Below are positions 37,609 through 48,771 of a DNA stretch of 64,000 bases, one piece after another. A program made the position numbers and the translations under genes. The first letter of the stretch is position 1; each line of letters starts with the position of its first letter. This stretch comes from an uncultured Alteromonadaceae bacterium (lineage in GTDB: Bacteria > Pseudomonadota > Gammaproteobacteria > Enterobacterales > Alteromonadaceae). Where the stretch lies: assembly GCA_947494925.1 (NCBI GenBank), contig CANLWS010000001.1, positions 496,001-560,000 of the forward strand, written 5' to 3'. The notes under the pieces were generated by a model, which had not been told where the DNA came from, did no database searches, and was given only the letters and a program-made list of their open reading frames with translations.

Positions 37609-38622
37609 ATCTATTTGCTGACACACCTGATCTGTATTGATTTTAGACATAAGGTCTGTTCCTTTAGCGCGACTTCCCCAGGCAATTTCAGTCCAGTCCT
37701 TTCCTTTTTGTTCACGAATGACCTCATCATAGACTGAAACAACATTTGCGAGGCTATTGTAGGGGCCGGTTCGTCTAGGGTTACTGTGTGCATAAAGACC
37801 GATCACCTTAGTGCCTACTGCAGTGGCCATATGTGCAGGCCCGGTGTCAGGTGCTATGACTAAGTCAGCTAGCTTTAGTACTGCCAGCATTTGTTTTAGA
37901 GAGGTTTTTCCGATGAAATCAACGTCTATATTGTCCGTAAAATTAGAGATTTGACTACCAAGCTCTCTATCTATTTCACCGGGACCGCCACAAAGCACCA
38001 CACCGAAACCCTTGGATTTCAGGTAGTCTGCCAACTTTGCATAGCGCTCTGGTAACCAGTTTCTCTCCTTTTTGCTCGCTGCAGGGCTGATAACTGCGAA
38101 GCAATCCAATCCGGATGTCTGTTGTTCCGCCCAGATCAGGTCATCAGGGGGAATTGGAATATGCCACGCCACGTCGTCAAGCTTGGGGATCCCTATCGCG
38201 TCCGCAAATCCCATAAAGCCCTCAAGCACGTGAGCATTTGGCTGAAAGGCAATCCGTTTGTTGGCAAACAACCAATGCAGTTCTTTACTTCGTTTCCAGT
38301 CAAAGCCCACTTTCAGGTTGGCGCTTATTTGTCTCGCCGCCCAGTTAGCGCGCAGCGCTACTTGCATCAGAAAAAGTACGTCGAAGTGTTTGTCTTGCAA
38401 CGTGAGACGCAAATTATGATAAGCAATCTTCCCCTGACGCTTATCGAACACCACGAATGATATATCAGGTATATCTTTGACCAATTGATATTCGACTTTG
38501 CCGATTACCCAGGTAATACGAATATCAGGTCGGGTACGCTGGATACGTTCAACCATAGCGACGGCATGGCACACATCACCTATGGCAGAAAGACGTAATA
38601 TGCAGAGGTTTTGAATTTTCAC
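37585..38622 (-). CDS. LPS heptosyltransferase (GT9 family)
   Basis: 345 residues. The N-terminal LRLSAIGDVCHA motif and the C-terminal APDTGPAHMATAVGT motif are the GT9 signatures, and SPAASKKERNW is the nucleotide-sugar region. It most likely transfers L-glycero-D-manno-heptose to Kdo (WaaC/heptosyltransferase I type), but the sugar cannot be fixed from sequence alone. It is convergent with waaA and divergent from kdkA with an 84-bp gap. Confidence 0.88.
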   Translation of the reverse strand: MKIQNLCILRLSAIGDVCHAVAMVERIQRTRPDIRITWVIGKVEYQLVKDIPDISFVVFDKRQGKIAYHNLRLTLQDKHFDVLFLMQVALRANWAARQISANLKVGFDWKRSKELHWLFANKRIAFQPNAHVLEGFMGFADAIGIPKLDDVAWHIPIPPDDLIWAEQQTSGLDCFAVISPAASKKERNWLPERYAKLADYLKSKGFGVVLCGGPGEIDRELGSQISNFTDNIDVDFIGKTSLKQMLAVLKLADLVIAPDTGPAHMATAVGTKVIGLYAHSNPRRTGPYNSLANVVSVYDEVIREQKGKDWTEIAWGSRAKGTDLMSKINTDQVCQQIDLVITKNS

Positions 38623-38706
38623 GATTTGACGCTTTTAAGCAGCTGAAATACTGGCGTAATTTGATTACACTTGAGGTTATTAAACAAGCCTAGTTGTAAG
38701 ATTTTT

Positions 38707-39423
38707 ATGTCCGCTACCCCCATTGGGTCGTCCAAAGCACAATCTATCTGGTTCGACTCTGAATTGGTTTCTCAGGTCAATGCCACTTGGTTTGATCCTG
38801 ATCACTGGCGCACTAAAGGGGCAATCAGCGGTGAAGCCTTAGGAAGAGGCACCACCTTTTTTTTCCACAACGCGGGCAAAAATATGGTGCTCAGACACTA
38901 TAGGCGTGGTGGCTTAATTGGCAAAATTCTGTCTGATCAGTATTGGTATAGCGGACTCAACCAAACCAGGCCGTGGCGTGAATTAATGCTGCTCCTGAAA
39001 TTACAGGAATACGATCTACCTGCACCTAGGCCCGTCGCTGCGATGGTAGATAAAAAGTGGTTTTACTATCGTGCTGACATTATTACCATGCGAATTCCCG
39101 ATGCCTCTGACGCGCATCATATGTTGCAGCAGCATGCGTTACCTGCAGAAAATTGGCAGGATATCGGCCGTTGTATCAAGCGATTCCATCAACATCAAAT
39201 TTATCATCACGATTTAAATATTCATAACATCATGTTGGATAATAGAGAAAAGGTATGGCTGATTGATTTTGATAAATGTTCGGAAAAACCTGGCAAAGAT
39301 TGGAAAACAGCCAATTTGAAGCGGTTACGCCGATCTTTGGATAAAGAGAAGGCTAAAGTGCCAGTTTTTCATTTTGAGGATAGGAACTGGCAATCATTGC
39401 TGCAAGGGTATGAGCAAGAATGA
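38707..39423 (+). CDS. kdkA: Kdo kinase KdkA
   Basis: 238 residues. It phosphorylates Kdo of the LPS inner core (kinase-like fold, cytosolic face). The kinase motifs are present: a nucleotide-binding N-lobe with FFFHN and LRHYRRGGL, catalytic loop HHDLNIHNIML, and metal-binding LIDFDKC. Bacteria with this gene carry a phosphorylated Kdo. I use ATG 38707; a TTG 36 bp upstream would extend it without support from homologues. The divergent and adjacent LPS genes agree with this role. Confidence 0.9.
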   Translation: MSATPIGSSKAQSIWFDSELVSQVNATWFDPDHWRTKGAISGEALGRGTTFFFHNAGKNMVLRHYRRGGLIGKILSDQYWYSGLNQTRPWRELMLLLKLQEYDLPAPRPVAAMVDKKWFYYRADIITMRIPDASDAHHMLQQHALPAENWQDIGRCIKRFHQHQIYHHDLNIHNIMLDNREKVWLIDFDKCSEKPGKDWKTANLKRLRRSLDKEKAKVPVFHFEDRNWQSLLQGYEQE

Positions 39424-39436
39424 AAGAAATATGCCG

Positions 39437-40234
39437 CTAAGCTTGTGTCACGTTTGAATAAGTTTGAATTGATGAAATTTTACTTAATTCCGACAAGGTG
39501 AACATAGTGTCTTTTACTGCGAATGCTTTGAGGCCGTATTCAGCCTTGTAATAATTAAATATCCGGTCAGCTTGTATCCTTACCGGGGTCTGATAGCGAA
39601 CGAACTTTTCCGCTGATGTATTACTTATCGCGTAGGCATGCGCCCCGAGTACTTTACCTATAGTAAAGAGGTCATCCGAATAGTCTTGCAATTGTATACC
39701 TTCAATCCAACTTTTGCTGACTTTGTGCCAGTTAAACAAGTGCAGAAAATGAAAAAATTTGTACAGATTTTGTTGGACTTTTGACTTTAAAGAAGGCCGT
39801 TTCTCACCATAATACCCCAACATTAATAGTTCCCAATCTTGAGGTAGTTGTTTGGCAACCTGACCAAAGTCCGCCAATTTTTCAATCTCTGGTAGCACAT
39901 CGTCCTCCATAATAAGCACGCGCTGGTAGCCTTTCTCCAGTACATCCTGGTATATCCTTTTGTGCGATAACGCGCAGGCCACTTCACCTAAATTCATCGA
40001 GCGGTGTGTACGTTTGGTTTGCCTATGCAGCATATCATCGTAAAGCTTGTTCCCTTCTTCCGAATCCAGGTTTAATTGTTTTTTGTCTGTACCCCAAAAA
40101 AATTGCCAGTCTAGTCCTGCAAGCACCTTCTCGACATTTTTTTGGCGATCGGAGCAGTGAGGCAAAGTCAAAACGTAAATCTGGTCAAAATATTGATTTA
40201 AGGCGGTAAAACAATCGGACGAATTTTGCAGCAT
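39437..40234 (-). CDS. Glycosyltransferase family 25 (LPS biosynthesis)
   Basis: 265 residues. The GT25 pattern is visible: IYVLTLPHCSDRQKN at the N-terminus, NLGEVACALSHKRIYQDVL, MEDDVLPE with the metal-binding acidic motif, and a late YAISNTSAEKFV. It would add galactose or glucose to the LPS core. The start is uncertain: ATG 40234 fits the domain, but ATG 40279 has a better AGGG Shine-Dalgarno and would add a hydrophobic stretch. It is convergent with kdkA, 13 bp apart. Confidence 0.82.
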   Translation of the reverse strand: MLQNSSDCFTALNQYFDQIYVLTLPHCSDRQKNVEKVLAGLDWQFFWGTDKKQLNLDSEEGNKLYDDMLHRQTKRTHRSMNLGEVACALSHKRIYQDVLEKGYQRVLIMEDDVLPEIEKLADFGQVAKQLPQDWELLMLGYYGEKRPSLKSKVQQNLYKFFHFLHLFNWHKVSKSWIEGIQLQDYSDDLFTIGKVLGAHAYAISNTSAEKFVRYQTPVRIQADRIFNYYKAEYGLKAFAVKDTMFTLSELSKISSIQTYSNVTQA

Positions 40235-40321
40235 GGAAACACTCAACAACCAGGTTATTATTTTTTTAATAATTGACATCCATGCCCTGTTGACAAAAAT
40301 AATGCACCCATAGAGGTGCAT

Positions 40322-40534
40322 ATGAAGGATCAACAGACCCTAGTATCCCTATGCGAGGAAAAAAAGCAAATCTCAGTTAATGAGCAGCAAGCCCTAGCAT
40401 TAGTCACCCGCAAGCAGATAGAATAGCGGCCTAAACGATACGAACTGTTACATCTAATCGGGACTGTCTATGGTACGCTGTATCTGAGTTTGCTGTTTGC
40501 ACTTAGACCTCACAAATACCGACACAAATCATGA
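40322..40534 (+). pseudogene. Small ORF broken by an in-frame amber codon
   Basis: ATG 40322 has AGAGG five bases upstream and gives 34 residues (MKDQQTLVSLCEEKKQISVN and more) before TAG at 40424-40426. The same frame then continues for 35 codons (RPKRYELLHLIGTVYGTLYL and on) to TGA 40532-40534. The second half contains one likely membrane helix. A single base change would give an intact 70-residue small membrane protein, so I read this as a decayed gene. I do not recognise the family. It sits 51 bp before the wzi-like gene. Confidence 0.45.
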
Positions 40535-40585
40535 CGCACGTTAATCGGCTCTGATGACAATTTTGCAACTACGACAAGGGACGCC

Positions 40586-42010
40586 ATGCAAGGAATTTTA
40601 CGCCTTTCGATTTATTTTCTGTTAGTTACGACATGCTCGGCATTAGCAAAAGGACCTTCACCTTATTTGCCCTTGCAAGTTTCACCCGAAATCGAAAACC
40701 AGATTGAGAAGTTAATGGCGCTCACACCTGGCGCCCCATTAACCAAACCCTACAAAGCATCGGAATTAATTCAGCGTCTTAAATTAATATCTGAGTCCCA
40801 CCCGGCTCTGCATAAACAACTTAGCCACTATATGCAGCGGTATACCCAGAGCAAAGGGGTAACTCATTTTAGTGCGTCAATTTCTGGCGGAAACGGGAAC
40901 CAAAAGGTCTTACCTAATCAACGAGGTGTTTTGGCGGATAGTCAATATCAGATTTCCTTAGGCGGATTAGCCTATGTTACTCCTTATGCTTATGTTTCCG
41001 GTGGCTTTTCATATTCAGATGATGCTGGGTCGATCAAATACAATACTCACCTAGGTTTTGGGCACGAGTACGGACAAATTGATCTGGGGTACCGTGAACA
41101 TTGGTTTTCGCCCTTTGAAGATTCTGCAATGCTGGTCAGTACCCAAGCGATTGCCTCGCCATCAATTACAATTAGTAACTCCAAGCCAATCACCGACTGG
41201 AATATTCGTTACGAGGTGTTCTATTCCATGCTGGAAGAAGTGGAAGGTATAGTGCTAGGCGATGAAGTTTTCCCCGGAAGGCCTCGTCATGCAGGGCTGC
41301 ACGTCAGTTTTACACCACTGGACTTCTGGACTTTGGGTTTTAACAGGACACTACAATTTGGTGGTGGAAAACGAGAAGTGTCGTTTTCAGATGTGTTGGA
41401 AGCTTTGTTTGACCCTGCCGGAAAAGATAACGTCGGCGACATTGACAACCCCGATCCCAATTTTGAATTTGGCAATCAGCAAGCCTCCATAACCAGTAAA
41501 TTTAATCTAGATTGGGGCATGCCTGTTTCTATTTATTTTGAATATGCAGGTGAAGACACCGTTAACGAAAGCAATTACCAACTGGGTAATGTGGCAAAGT
41601 CTGTCGGTATTTTCTTGCCGATTTTACTGGATAACTTGTCATTGCGATATGAATATTCCGATTGGACTAACAGGTGGTACACCCATCCGCTTTACGGAGA
41701 AGGATATACTAACGAAGGAATAATAATGGGTCACTGGGGCGCCGATGAACGGGTAGTTGGCAATGACACACCCGCCACAGCTCATACTATTCAGGTCAAT
41801 TGGCAAGTAAATGGCGATCAAGTGATCGATTTAACACTGCGATCTCTGGAAAACGAAAGTAAACTGGTGTTTGATTATCAACGTTCGTACGAAATGAACC
41901 TGACCTACAGCTACGCTACAGATAAAGGATTCTGGGGCGCTGAGATTTATGCAGGAAAAGATACGTTTGGTGAAAGTTTTAGTCGTTTATCTTTGTTTTA
42001 CCGTTGGTGA
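40586..42010 (+). CDS. Wzi-family capsule assembly outer membrane protein
   Basis: 474 residues. The signal peptide (1 to about 20, CSALA) leads into a helical region (about 30-90) and then a beta-barrel that ends FYRW, with an aromatic C-terminus. The layout fits Wzi-type proteins, which bind group 1 capsule or exopolysaccharide on the cell surface. Motifs such as LGFGHEYGQIDLGYREHWFSP and EYSDWTNRWYTHPL agree with the family. A GT9 gene starts 7 bp downstream. Confidence 0.85.
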   Translation: MQGILRLSIYFLLVTTCSALAKGPSPYLPLQVSPEIENQIEKLMALTPGAPLTKPYKASELIQRLKLISESHPALHKQLSHYMQRYTQSKGVTHFSASISGGNGNQKVLPNQRGVLADSQYQISLGGLAYVTPYAYVSGGFSYSDDAGSIKYNTHLGFGHEYGQIDLGYREHWFSPFEDSAMLVSTQAIASPSITISNSKPITDWNIRYEVFYSMLEEVEGIVLGDEVFPGRPRHAGLHVSFTPLDFWTLGFNRTLQFGGGKREVSFSDVLEALFDPAGKDNVGDIDNPDPNFEFGNQQASITSKFNLDWGMPVSIYFEYAGEDTVNESNYQLGNVAKSVGIFLPILLDNLSLRYEYSDWTNRWYTHPLYGEGYTNEGIIMGHWGADERVVGNDTPATAHTIQVNWQVNGDQVIDLTLRSLENESKLVFDYQRSYEMNLTYSYATDKGFWGAEIYAGKDTFGESFSRLSLFYRW

Positions 42011-42016
42011 TTTCGG

Positions 42017-43129
42017 GTGCATACTTCGCATAATTCCCCCTCTTTTTCAACGTTTTCGTCAAATCGAGAAGCATTGCTCAAAGGTAAAAAAGTACTGTAC
42101 ATGACGCACCTTGCTATTGGTGATTATGTTTATCAGCGGCAATACCTGCGCAAACTCAAGCAACAGTACCCAAATATCGAAATAGATATCTGGATTGATG
42201 ACTGTCGAGTCAGACACAAAAAGTGGCACTCAGCAAGAAACAACACCTTGTCACAATGGCTTGGATCCGAACCCTTTATCAACCAAATTTACCCCATTGT
42301 TGCTAATGCGTCGGAAAGACAAAACCTAATCGATAAAGCGATAGATGAGAATTATGATCTGGTTTTTTTTGTCGCGCTTAATCGTTGTGAGCGATACGCC
42401 AGAATTGCACGAGTAATAGCGCAGAGCAGCTTAGCAGTGGGTACCAAATCTGCGACCATAGGCAACCCTCTAACCAGGTGGTGGCATTTTTCCAGGCTAG
42501 ATAATTTTCTAACTTTGCAGCACACACAAAACTATTCCCATATCAGTGATTTGTACGGCCAAGCTTTCGAGACCTGCCTCGGCCTGGATCAAGACGATTC
42601 CAGCCGGGTGGACTCCATTGACATCCCCCACACCTATAAATTAGCTGCAGTTGAATTACTAGGCGAAATTGCCAAGCATAAACCTGGTAGAAGCCTGTTT
42701 ATCAATCACCTGTCCACCAGCGAAAAACGTGATTACTCCTGGCCCAAATTGCGCGAATTGCTCATCTCTCTGAATCAATGTGAAGACAATCTTTCTTTTG
42801 TAATTAATGTGCCCCCAGTAGAGTTTTTGTCTACACAACAAAAAGTTTTAGACGATCCGAAATTGAAACACCTTCGAGCTCTGGTGTTTTGTGCAGATGA
42901 GCACTTTTTGCAACTTCCAGCGTTAATCAATGCTTGTGATATTGTGATTTCTGTTGAAACCGCTGTGATGCATCTGGCTGATGCATTGGGGAAAAAACAA
43001 GTTGTTTTAATGCGGGCCATGGCTGAACAATGGCGTCCACGCTATGCCGATCACGTACTGTTTGGAGACAACAGAGTAGACCAAATAGCCGTTCAGGATA
43101 TTGTCTCTGCGGTTAGAACGATTATCTGA
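42017..43129 (+). CDS. GT9-type heptosyltransferase-like glycosyltransferase
   Basis: 370 residues. It is a GT-B protein related to ADP-heptose transferases: VLYMTHLAIGDYVY in place of the usual N-terminal motif, and SVETAVMHLADALGKKQVV in place of the usual TGPAH block. The substrate is unknown. GTG 42017 is the first possible start, 7 bp after the wzi-like stop, so it is probably co-translated. It may serve the same surface polysaccharide as the preceding gene, which is inference from position. Confidence 0.75.
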   Translation: MHTSHNSPSFSTFSSNREALLKGKKVLYMTHLAIGDYVYQRQYLRKLKQQYPNIEIDIWIDDCRVRHKKWHSARNNTLSQWLGSEPFINQIYPIVANASERQNLIDKAIDENYDLVFFVALNRCERYARIARVIAQSSLAVGTKSATIGNPLTRWWHFSRLDNFLTLQHTQNYSHISDLYGQAFETCLGLDQDDSSRVDSIDIPHTYKLAAVELLGEIAKHKPGRSLFINHLSTSEKRDYSWPKLRELLISLNQCEDNLSFVINVPPVEFLSTQQKVLDDPKLKHLRALVFCADEHFLQLPALINACDIVISVETAVMHLADALGKKQVVLMRAMAEQWRPRYADHVLFGDNRVDQIAVQDIVSAVRTII

Positions 43130-43229
43130 TATCAACCTTGCCCTACCACCATGTCCTGAAGTCAGTTAAATAAATGGATAGATATAAATAAGTGAATTAA
43201 ATTGGCAAATCCTAACTGAAATACGTTAG

Positions 43230-44552
<1,323 letters not shown>

Positions 44553-44553
<1 letters not shown>

Positions 44554-45020
44554 TACAGCACTCCAGGTAAAATAAGTTGTTCAAGTGACAGGTTAACGAG
44601 CTTAAAATACTGTCCATCAACGAACAAGTTTAGCCCTTCCGCACTTTCGACAAATTGATATACACGACCTTTATCTTCACCGGCTAACCAGGCAACGGCA
44701 ATTAATGCATTCTGGGTGTCAAACGGGTTTGAGACAATCATTCTGGCATTTTGCCAATACTGTACAATTTGCTCTAATTCCAATTCTGACAACTGCAGTT
44801 GCGTTGAGCGCCAACCTTTTCCAATACGTTCTATTTTTTCGGGACCAAATTCAAGCGTCATCAGAACAGCCCCTTCAGGCAGCAAAGCTATTTCAGTTTC
44901 ACTATCGACACTGCCAGTCAGTATATTGTTGGTCATGTTGAACATTAAGATCATGATTAACATGGCGAAAATAATAACGTTGTTCCAGGCACGTTTTGAT
45001 AAGCGGATCATAAATGACAT
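44553..45020 (-). CDS. Unknown single-pass membrane protein upstream of mutM
   Basis: 155 residues. A basic N-terminus (SKRAWN) and one membrane helix (about 13-33, NVIIFAMLIMILMFNMTNNIL) are followed by an extracytoplasmic domain with IERIGKGWRSTQLQLSEL and a C-terminal FVDGQYFKLVNLSLEQL. I do not recognise the family. It is directly coupled to mutM by a one-base overlap, and rpmG ends about 150 bp upstream behind a terminator. Nothing ties it to DNA repair beyond position. Confidence 0.65.
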
Positions 45021-45120
45021 AGAACCAATGGATGAGAATGGAAGATATAATAGGGCTTTTTACCGCTGAAAACAGCGAATATTTTTATACAGATAGGCAG
45101 GGGCAATCGTTTAAATACGC

Positions 45121-45144
45121 AAAAAACCCGGGGTTAACCGGGTT
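45121..45144 (-). terminator. Terminator after rpmB-rpmG
   Basis: On the minus strand AACCCGG, a 6-nt loop and CCGGGTT form a 7-bp GC-rich stem followed by a T run, 25 bp beyond the rpmG stop. Confidence 0.8.
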
Positions 45145-45169
45145 CTTCAGGAGACAAAAACAAGCAGTT

Positions 45170-45325
45170 TTACTTGATTTTGGCTTCTTTGAACATCACA
45201 TGCTGGCGAACTTTAGGATCAAACTTTTTGATCTCCATTTTGCCAGGCATATTGCGTTTGTTCTTGTCAGTGGTGTAGTAGTAACCAGTACCAGCAGATG
45301 AAACTAATTTGATTTTATCACGCAT
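45170..45325 (-). CDS. rpmG: 50S ribosomal protein L33
   Basis: 51 residues: [19 protein letters not shown], then a [17 protein letters not shown] segment and a terminal [10 protein letters not shown], matching L33. There are no cysteines, so it is the zinc-independent form. It is only 11 bp after rpmB, the usual operon order. The neighbouring mutM position is typical for gammaproteobacteria. Confidence 0.96.
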   Translation of the reverse strand: MRDKIKLVSSAGTGYYYTTDKNKRNMPGKMEIKKFDPKVRQHVMFKEAKIK

Positions 45326-45336
45326 CGTAAAATTCC

Positions 45337-45573
45337 TTAGACTTTCTCACCACGGGCACGCATGTCAGTCAATACTGAATCAATGCCTTTTTTATCGATA
45401 ATACGCATACCTTTAGCGGTAAGACGTAGCTTAACGAAACGGTTTTCGCTTTCAACCCAAAAACGGTGGGTTTGAAGGTTTGGCAAAAAGCGACGACGGG
45501 TCGCGTTTTTAGCGTGAGAGCGGTTGTTTCCTACCGCTGGACGCTTGCCAGTAACTTGACATACTTTGGACAT
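45337..45573 (-). CDS. rpmB: 50S ribosomal protein L28
   Basis: 78 residues, the family length. [20 protein letters not shown] and the following [16 protein letters not shown] segment are diagnostic of L28. GGAG lies ahead of the ATG at 45573. It is the first gene of rpmB-rpmG, with a strong promoter carrying a GC-rich discriminator about 90 bp upstream. Confidence 0.97.
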   Translation of the reverse strand: MSKVCQVTGKRPAVGNNRSHAKNATRRRFLPNLQTHRFWVESENRFVKLRLTAKGMRIIDKKGIDSVLTDMRARGEKV

Positions 45574-45663
45574 CGTATTTGTCTCCGATACAACTTAAAT
45601 GTTCAGCCCTGATTCGGGTTAATTAACTCAAATCAGTAAATGCTATTGATAATGAGGGCGCAC

Positions 45664-45692
45664 TTTATACAGCAAATAAGGCATCGATACAA
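45664..45692 (-). promoter_or_regulatory. Promoter of rpmB-rpmG
   Basis: On the minus strand TTGTAT (45692-45687), 17 bp, TATAAA (45669-45664), followed by GTGCGCCC. This GC-rich discriminator would make it sensitive to ppGpp, as expected for ribosomal genes. Confidence 0.65.
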
Positions 45693-45710
45693 TAAAAAAG
45701 TGACGAAGAA

Positions 45711-46523
45711 TTAGTCTTTGACGATCCCATAGGCCGTTCTTGTCAGGCATTTTTGTTTTGTACTTTTACGTATCGCTCTGTTTTTCTTGATCATTTCTGG
45801 TTTCACATAACCTCTGGCATGGTCCAGATGGATACAAATCGCAGAATATCGAATTTGTTTTGATTTTATCCCTTTGTTGAACATGCGCTCACCCAGTTCG
45901 CGATCCTCACCGCCATATTGCATGCGCTCATCAAACCCATTTGCAGAGATAATATCCTCTTTCCAGCCTGACGCATTGTGACCATTCCAGGTTGCTTTGG
46001 TCGGCGTTAGCCGATTCAAGGCTTTTTCCTTCCAACCCGTTGCCGTCAACTTCATCAGCTTATGGGTTTTCTTCAATCCATGTTTTATAAGCCAGTCCGG
46101 GTTAAATGCATCGCCACTTTTGATATGTTCTTTTTTGATAGCCTCGCTGGTGGACATTGGAAGTTTGAAATAACCTCCTGACAGAAAATAGCCCTTTTCT
46201 GCATTTTGAACATGGATTTCAATAAAATCATTTCGCGGAATACAATCACCATCGGTGAATAAAATATATTCACCATCACACTGTTGCAGTGCCTTATTCA
46301 AAATCCTGGTTTTCTGAAAGCCGTCATCTTCCTGCCAGACATGTTTGACCTGCATGCCGCTTTCCTGACAAAAATGAGCGATTCTATCTTTTGTTTCCTG
46401 ACCCGAGCCGTCGTCGGCTATAATGATTTCAAAATTCTTATAGGTCTGATAATAAAACCCCCAGAGTACTTTCTCCATCCAATCAGGGGAGTTATAGGTG
46501 CTAAAAATTACTGAAACTTTCAT
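45711..46523 (-). CDS. Glycosyltransferase family 2
   Basis: 270 residues. GT-A fold: MKVSVIFSTYNSPDWMEKVL, FEIIIADDGSG, FQKTRILNKALQQ and the metal-binding FTDGDCIPR motif; a C-terminal half with ATWNGHNASG and MQYGGEDRELGERMF resembles galactosyltransferase-like GT2 proteins. It probably adds a sugar to LPS core or O-chain; the acceptor is unknown. I use ATG 46523, where the strand begins; an upstream start would add nine odd residues. It ends 138 bp from rpmB on the same strand. Confidence 0.85.
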   Translation of the reverse strand: MKVSVIFSTYNSPDWMEKVLWGFYYQTYKNFEIIIADDGSGQETKDRIAHFCQESGMQVKHVWQEDDGFQKTRILNKALQQCDGEYILFTDGDCIPRNDFIEIHVQNAEKGYFLSGGYFKLPMSTSEAIKKEHIKSGDAFNPDWLIKHGLKKTHKLMKLTATGWKEKALNRLTPTKATWNGHNASGWKEDIISANGFDERMQYGGEDRELGERMFNKGIKSKQIRYSAICIHLDHARGYVKPEMIKKNRAIRKSTKQKCLTRTAYGIVKD

Positions 46524-46607
46524 AAGCAATCGGGCGTATGTCCAACACAAGTCATTAATCTGTTGCGAAAGATAACATCGGTGACGCTAAATGCCCACAG
46601 GTGAAAC

Positions 46608-47282
46608 TTAAAGAAACCCCCTCTCGGCAAATGATACTGCATAACCGTCGCCCACGACGAAATGATCCAAAACTTTAATATCAACCAATTCAAGTGCACT
46701 TTGTATGCGTTCAGTTATTTGTCGATCTGAAGGACTAGGCTCAGCAACACCTGAAGGATGATTGTGGGTCAGGATCACTGCTGCTGCATTGTCTTCCAAT
46801 AGGTGTTTCACTATCACACGGGGATACACATTCGCCGAATTAATAGTACCAAAAAACAACTTGCGAAAACTTATCATACGGTGCTGGCTGTCCAGAGAAA
46901 GAACCGCAAACACCTCATTGGGCTCATCACGAAGTTGACTAAGTAAAAAATTGCGCGTGTCTTCCGCGCTGCAAAAAACGTTTGTTCTGGACAAGCTCTC
47001 GGCGAAATACCGCTTGCCCAATTCAAGTACAGCATGCAGTTGAGCGTATTTCACTATGCCGAGGCCTTTGCTGGCACAAAATTGCTGTAAGGGAGCGTTG
47101 AACAAATGGCGCAAAGACCCAAAGTCCTTTAGCAACAGGCGCGCCAAATCTACCGCGCTAAGCCCCGGAACACCCGTACGCAGGAAAATCGCGAGTAATT
47201 CTGCGTCAGACAATGCGCCGGGCCCGGCTTGCAATAATTTTTCTCTGGGCCTCTCTTTTTCTGGCCAATCAGCTAGTCTCAT
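46608..47282 (-). CDS. radC: RadC family JAMM/MPN protein
   Basis: 224 residues from ATG 47282. [17 protein letters not shown] and the helix-hairpin-helix region are typical; the metal site is complete in [15 protein letters not shown] (HxH with Ser and Asp). The old role in repair is doubtful and no function is settled. A longer TTG start 42 bp upstream is possible but adds residues without counterparts. It is divergent from coaBC, 132 bp apart, a conserved arrangement. Confidence 0.93.
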   Translation of the reverse strand: MRLADWPEKERPREKLLQAGPGALSDAELLAIFLRTGVPGLSAVDLARLLLKDFGSLRHLFNAPLQQFCASKGLGIVKYAQLHAVLELGKRYFAESLSRTNVFCSAEDTRNFLLSQLRDEPNEVFAVLSLDSQHRMISFRKLFFGTINSANVYPRVIVKHLLEDNAAAVILTHNHPSGVAEPSPSDRQITERIQSALELVDIKVLDHFVVGDGYAVSFAERGFL

Positions 47283-47414
47283 CCTTGGTGACTCTGTAAA
47301 AATGTCTTTAAATAACCCTAGCAATAACCGAGCATTCCGGCCAATAATGTGAGGTTCAGAATTTTAGAATTGGCTAAACTCAATTCAAACTAAGGCGCTA
47401 AACAGGCTCGATAC

Positions 47415-48617
47415 ATGCGATTAAACCAGCAAAATATTTTATTAGGTGTTACCGGGGGCATTGCGGCTTATAAAACCCCTGACTTAGTCCGTAAGCTCAC
47501 TGCAGAAGGAGCCAATGTCCGGGTTGTGCTTACTGATTCAGCCAAAGAGTTTGTCTCTCCGCTCTCTTTGCAGGCAGTTTCAGGTAACCCTGTTTCAGAT
47601 GATTTACTCGATCCTGCAGCGGAAGCTGCCATGGGTCACATCGAACTGGCCAAATGGGCGGACAAACTGCTAATTGCTCCTGCTACCGCCAATTTCATCG
47701 CCAAATTGACCCATGGATTAGCTGATGATTTGTTGTCAACACTCTGCTTGGCAACAGAAGCAAAAATTTATCTGGCGCCGGCGATGAATCAACAAATGTG
47801 GAAGGCAGCCGCAACACAAGCGAATATGCGAATATTAGAAAAAAGAGAAATTTCCATTCTGGAACCGGCTTCAGGGGAACAAGCCTGTGGAGACATAGGT
47901 CCGGGGCGCATGCCCGAGCCTTTGGAATTGACTGAAGCGTTGGTAGACGACAATTCTTCACTTGAATTAAAAAACAAACATATCGTAATTACAGCCGGTC
48001 CAACACGAGAGAGCATCGATCCGGTTCGTTACATCACGAATCACAGCTCAGGCAAAATGGGATTCGCACTGGCAAAAGCTGCTGCCAATATGGGTGCACA
48101 GGTCACACTGGTATCAGGCCCGGTCAATCTCAATACTCCCGATGCAGTTAAGCGAATAGACGTAGAAAGTGCGCAACAGATGCACGATGCTGTTATGAAT
48201 GCAGTTGGCGACTGCGACATTTTTATTGGTTGTGCAGCAGTCGCAGATTACCGACCCGTTCAAATGGTGACGCAAAAAATCAAAAAGAATAACGAAGAGT
48301 TAACGCTTACTTTTACGAAAAACCCTGATATCCTTGCTGATGTCGCAAGACGGCAACAGGCTCCCTTTACAGTAGGGTTTGCCGCTGAAACACAAGATGT
48401 TAGCCGTTATGCAAAGGAAAAGTTGGCACGTAAAAACCTCGATATGATTGCAGCAAACGATGTATCCCGCAGTGATATTGGATTTAATAGTGACCAGAAT
48501 GCCCTGACTTTATTTTGGTCTGACGGTGAAAAATCGCTTGATGTAGCCGATAAAGGAAAGCTGGCTGTTCAGTTGATGCACGAAATTTCTGCAAGGTTTA
48601 TTGCCGGCAAACCGTAA
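47415..48617 (+). CDS. coaBC: Bifunctional phosphopantothenoylcysteine decarboxylase/synthetase
   Basis: 400 residues. The flavin-dependent CoaC half (1 to about 190) has His75 in GHIELAKW, Asn125 in APAMN and Cys158 in GEQACGD, so its active site is intact. The CoaB half (about 190-400) starts [25 protein letters not shown], the CTP-ligase signature. It makes 4'-phosphopantetheine, used downstream toward CoaD. The ATG at 47415 has no strong Shine-Dalgarno. In many relatives dut follows; here a short gap and slmA follow. Confidence 0.96.
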   Translation: MRLNQQNILLGVTGGIAAYKTPDLVRKLTAEGANVRVVLTDSAKEFVSPLSLQAVSGNPVSDDLLDPAAEAAMGHIELAKWADKLLIAPATANFIAKLTHGLADDLLSTLCLATEAKIYLAPAMNQQMWKAAATQANMRILEKREISILEPASGEQACGDIGPGRMPEPLELTEALVDDNSSLELKNKHIVITAGPTRESIDPVRYITNHSSGKMGFALAKAAANMGAQVTLVSGPVNLNTPDAVKRIDVESAQQMHDAVMNAVGDCDIFIGCAAVADYRPVQMVTQKIKKNNEELTLTFTKNPDILADVARRQQAPFTVGFAAETQDVSRYAKEKLARKNLDMIAANDVSRSDIGFNSDQNALTLFWSDGEKSLDVADKGKLAVQLMHEISARFIAGKP

Positions 48618-48638
48618 ACAGCAAACTAAATTTAGCAT

Positions 48639-48660
48639 GGGGTTGTGAGTAACCCCTTTA
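48639..48660 (+). terminator. Weak terminator-like hairpin after coaBC
   Basis: GGGGTT-GTGAGT-AACCCC, a 6-bp stem with a 6-nt loop followed by TTTA only. The weak T tract makes termination uncertain. Confidence 0.35.
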
Positions 48661-48771
48661 GCCATTTTTCGGAGATACAAGCTAGCCAGATAGCAATTTG
48701 GATGTATCTGCTATGTTAGTTAATTACTGCATACCGAAAAGTTGTATGACTAGAGCACGGAGAAAAAAATA

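Noticed and set aside
40424-40426. TAG as a recoded (pyrrolysine-like) codon
   Set aside because: Nothing in the window supports recoding, and a simple point mutation in a small gene is the more economical explanation.
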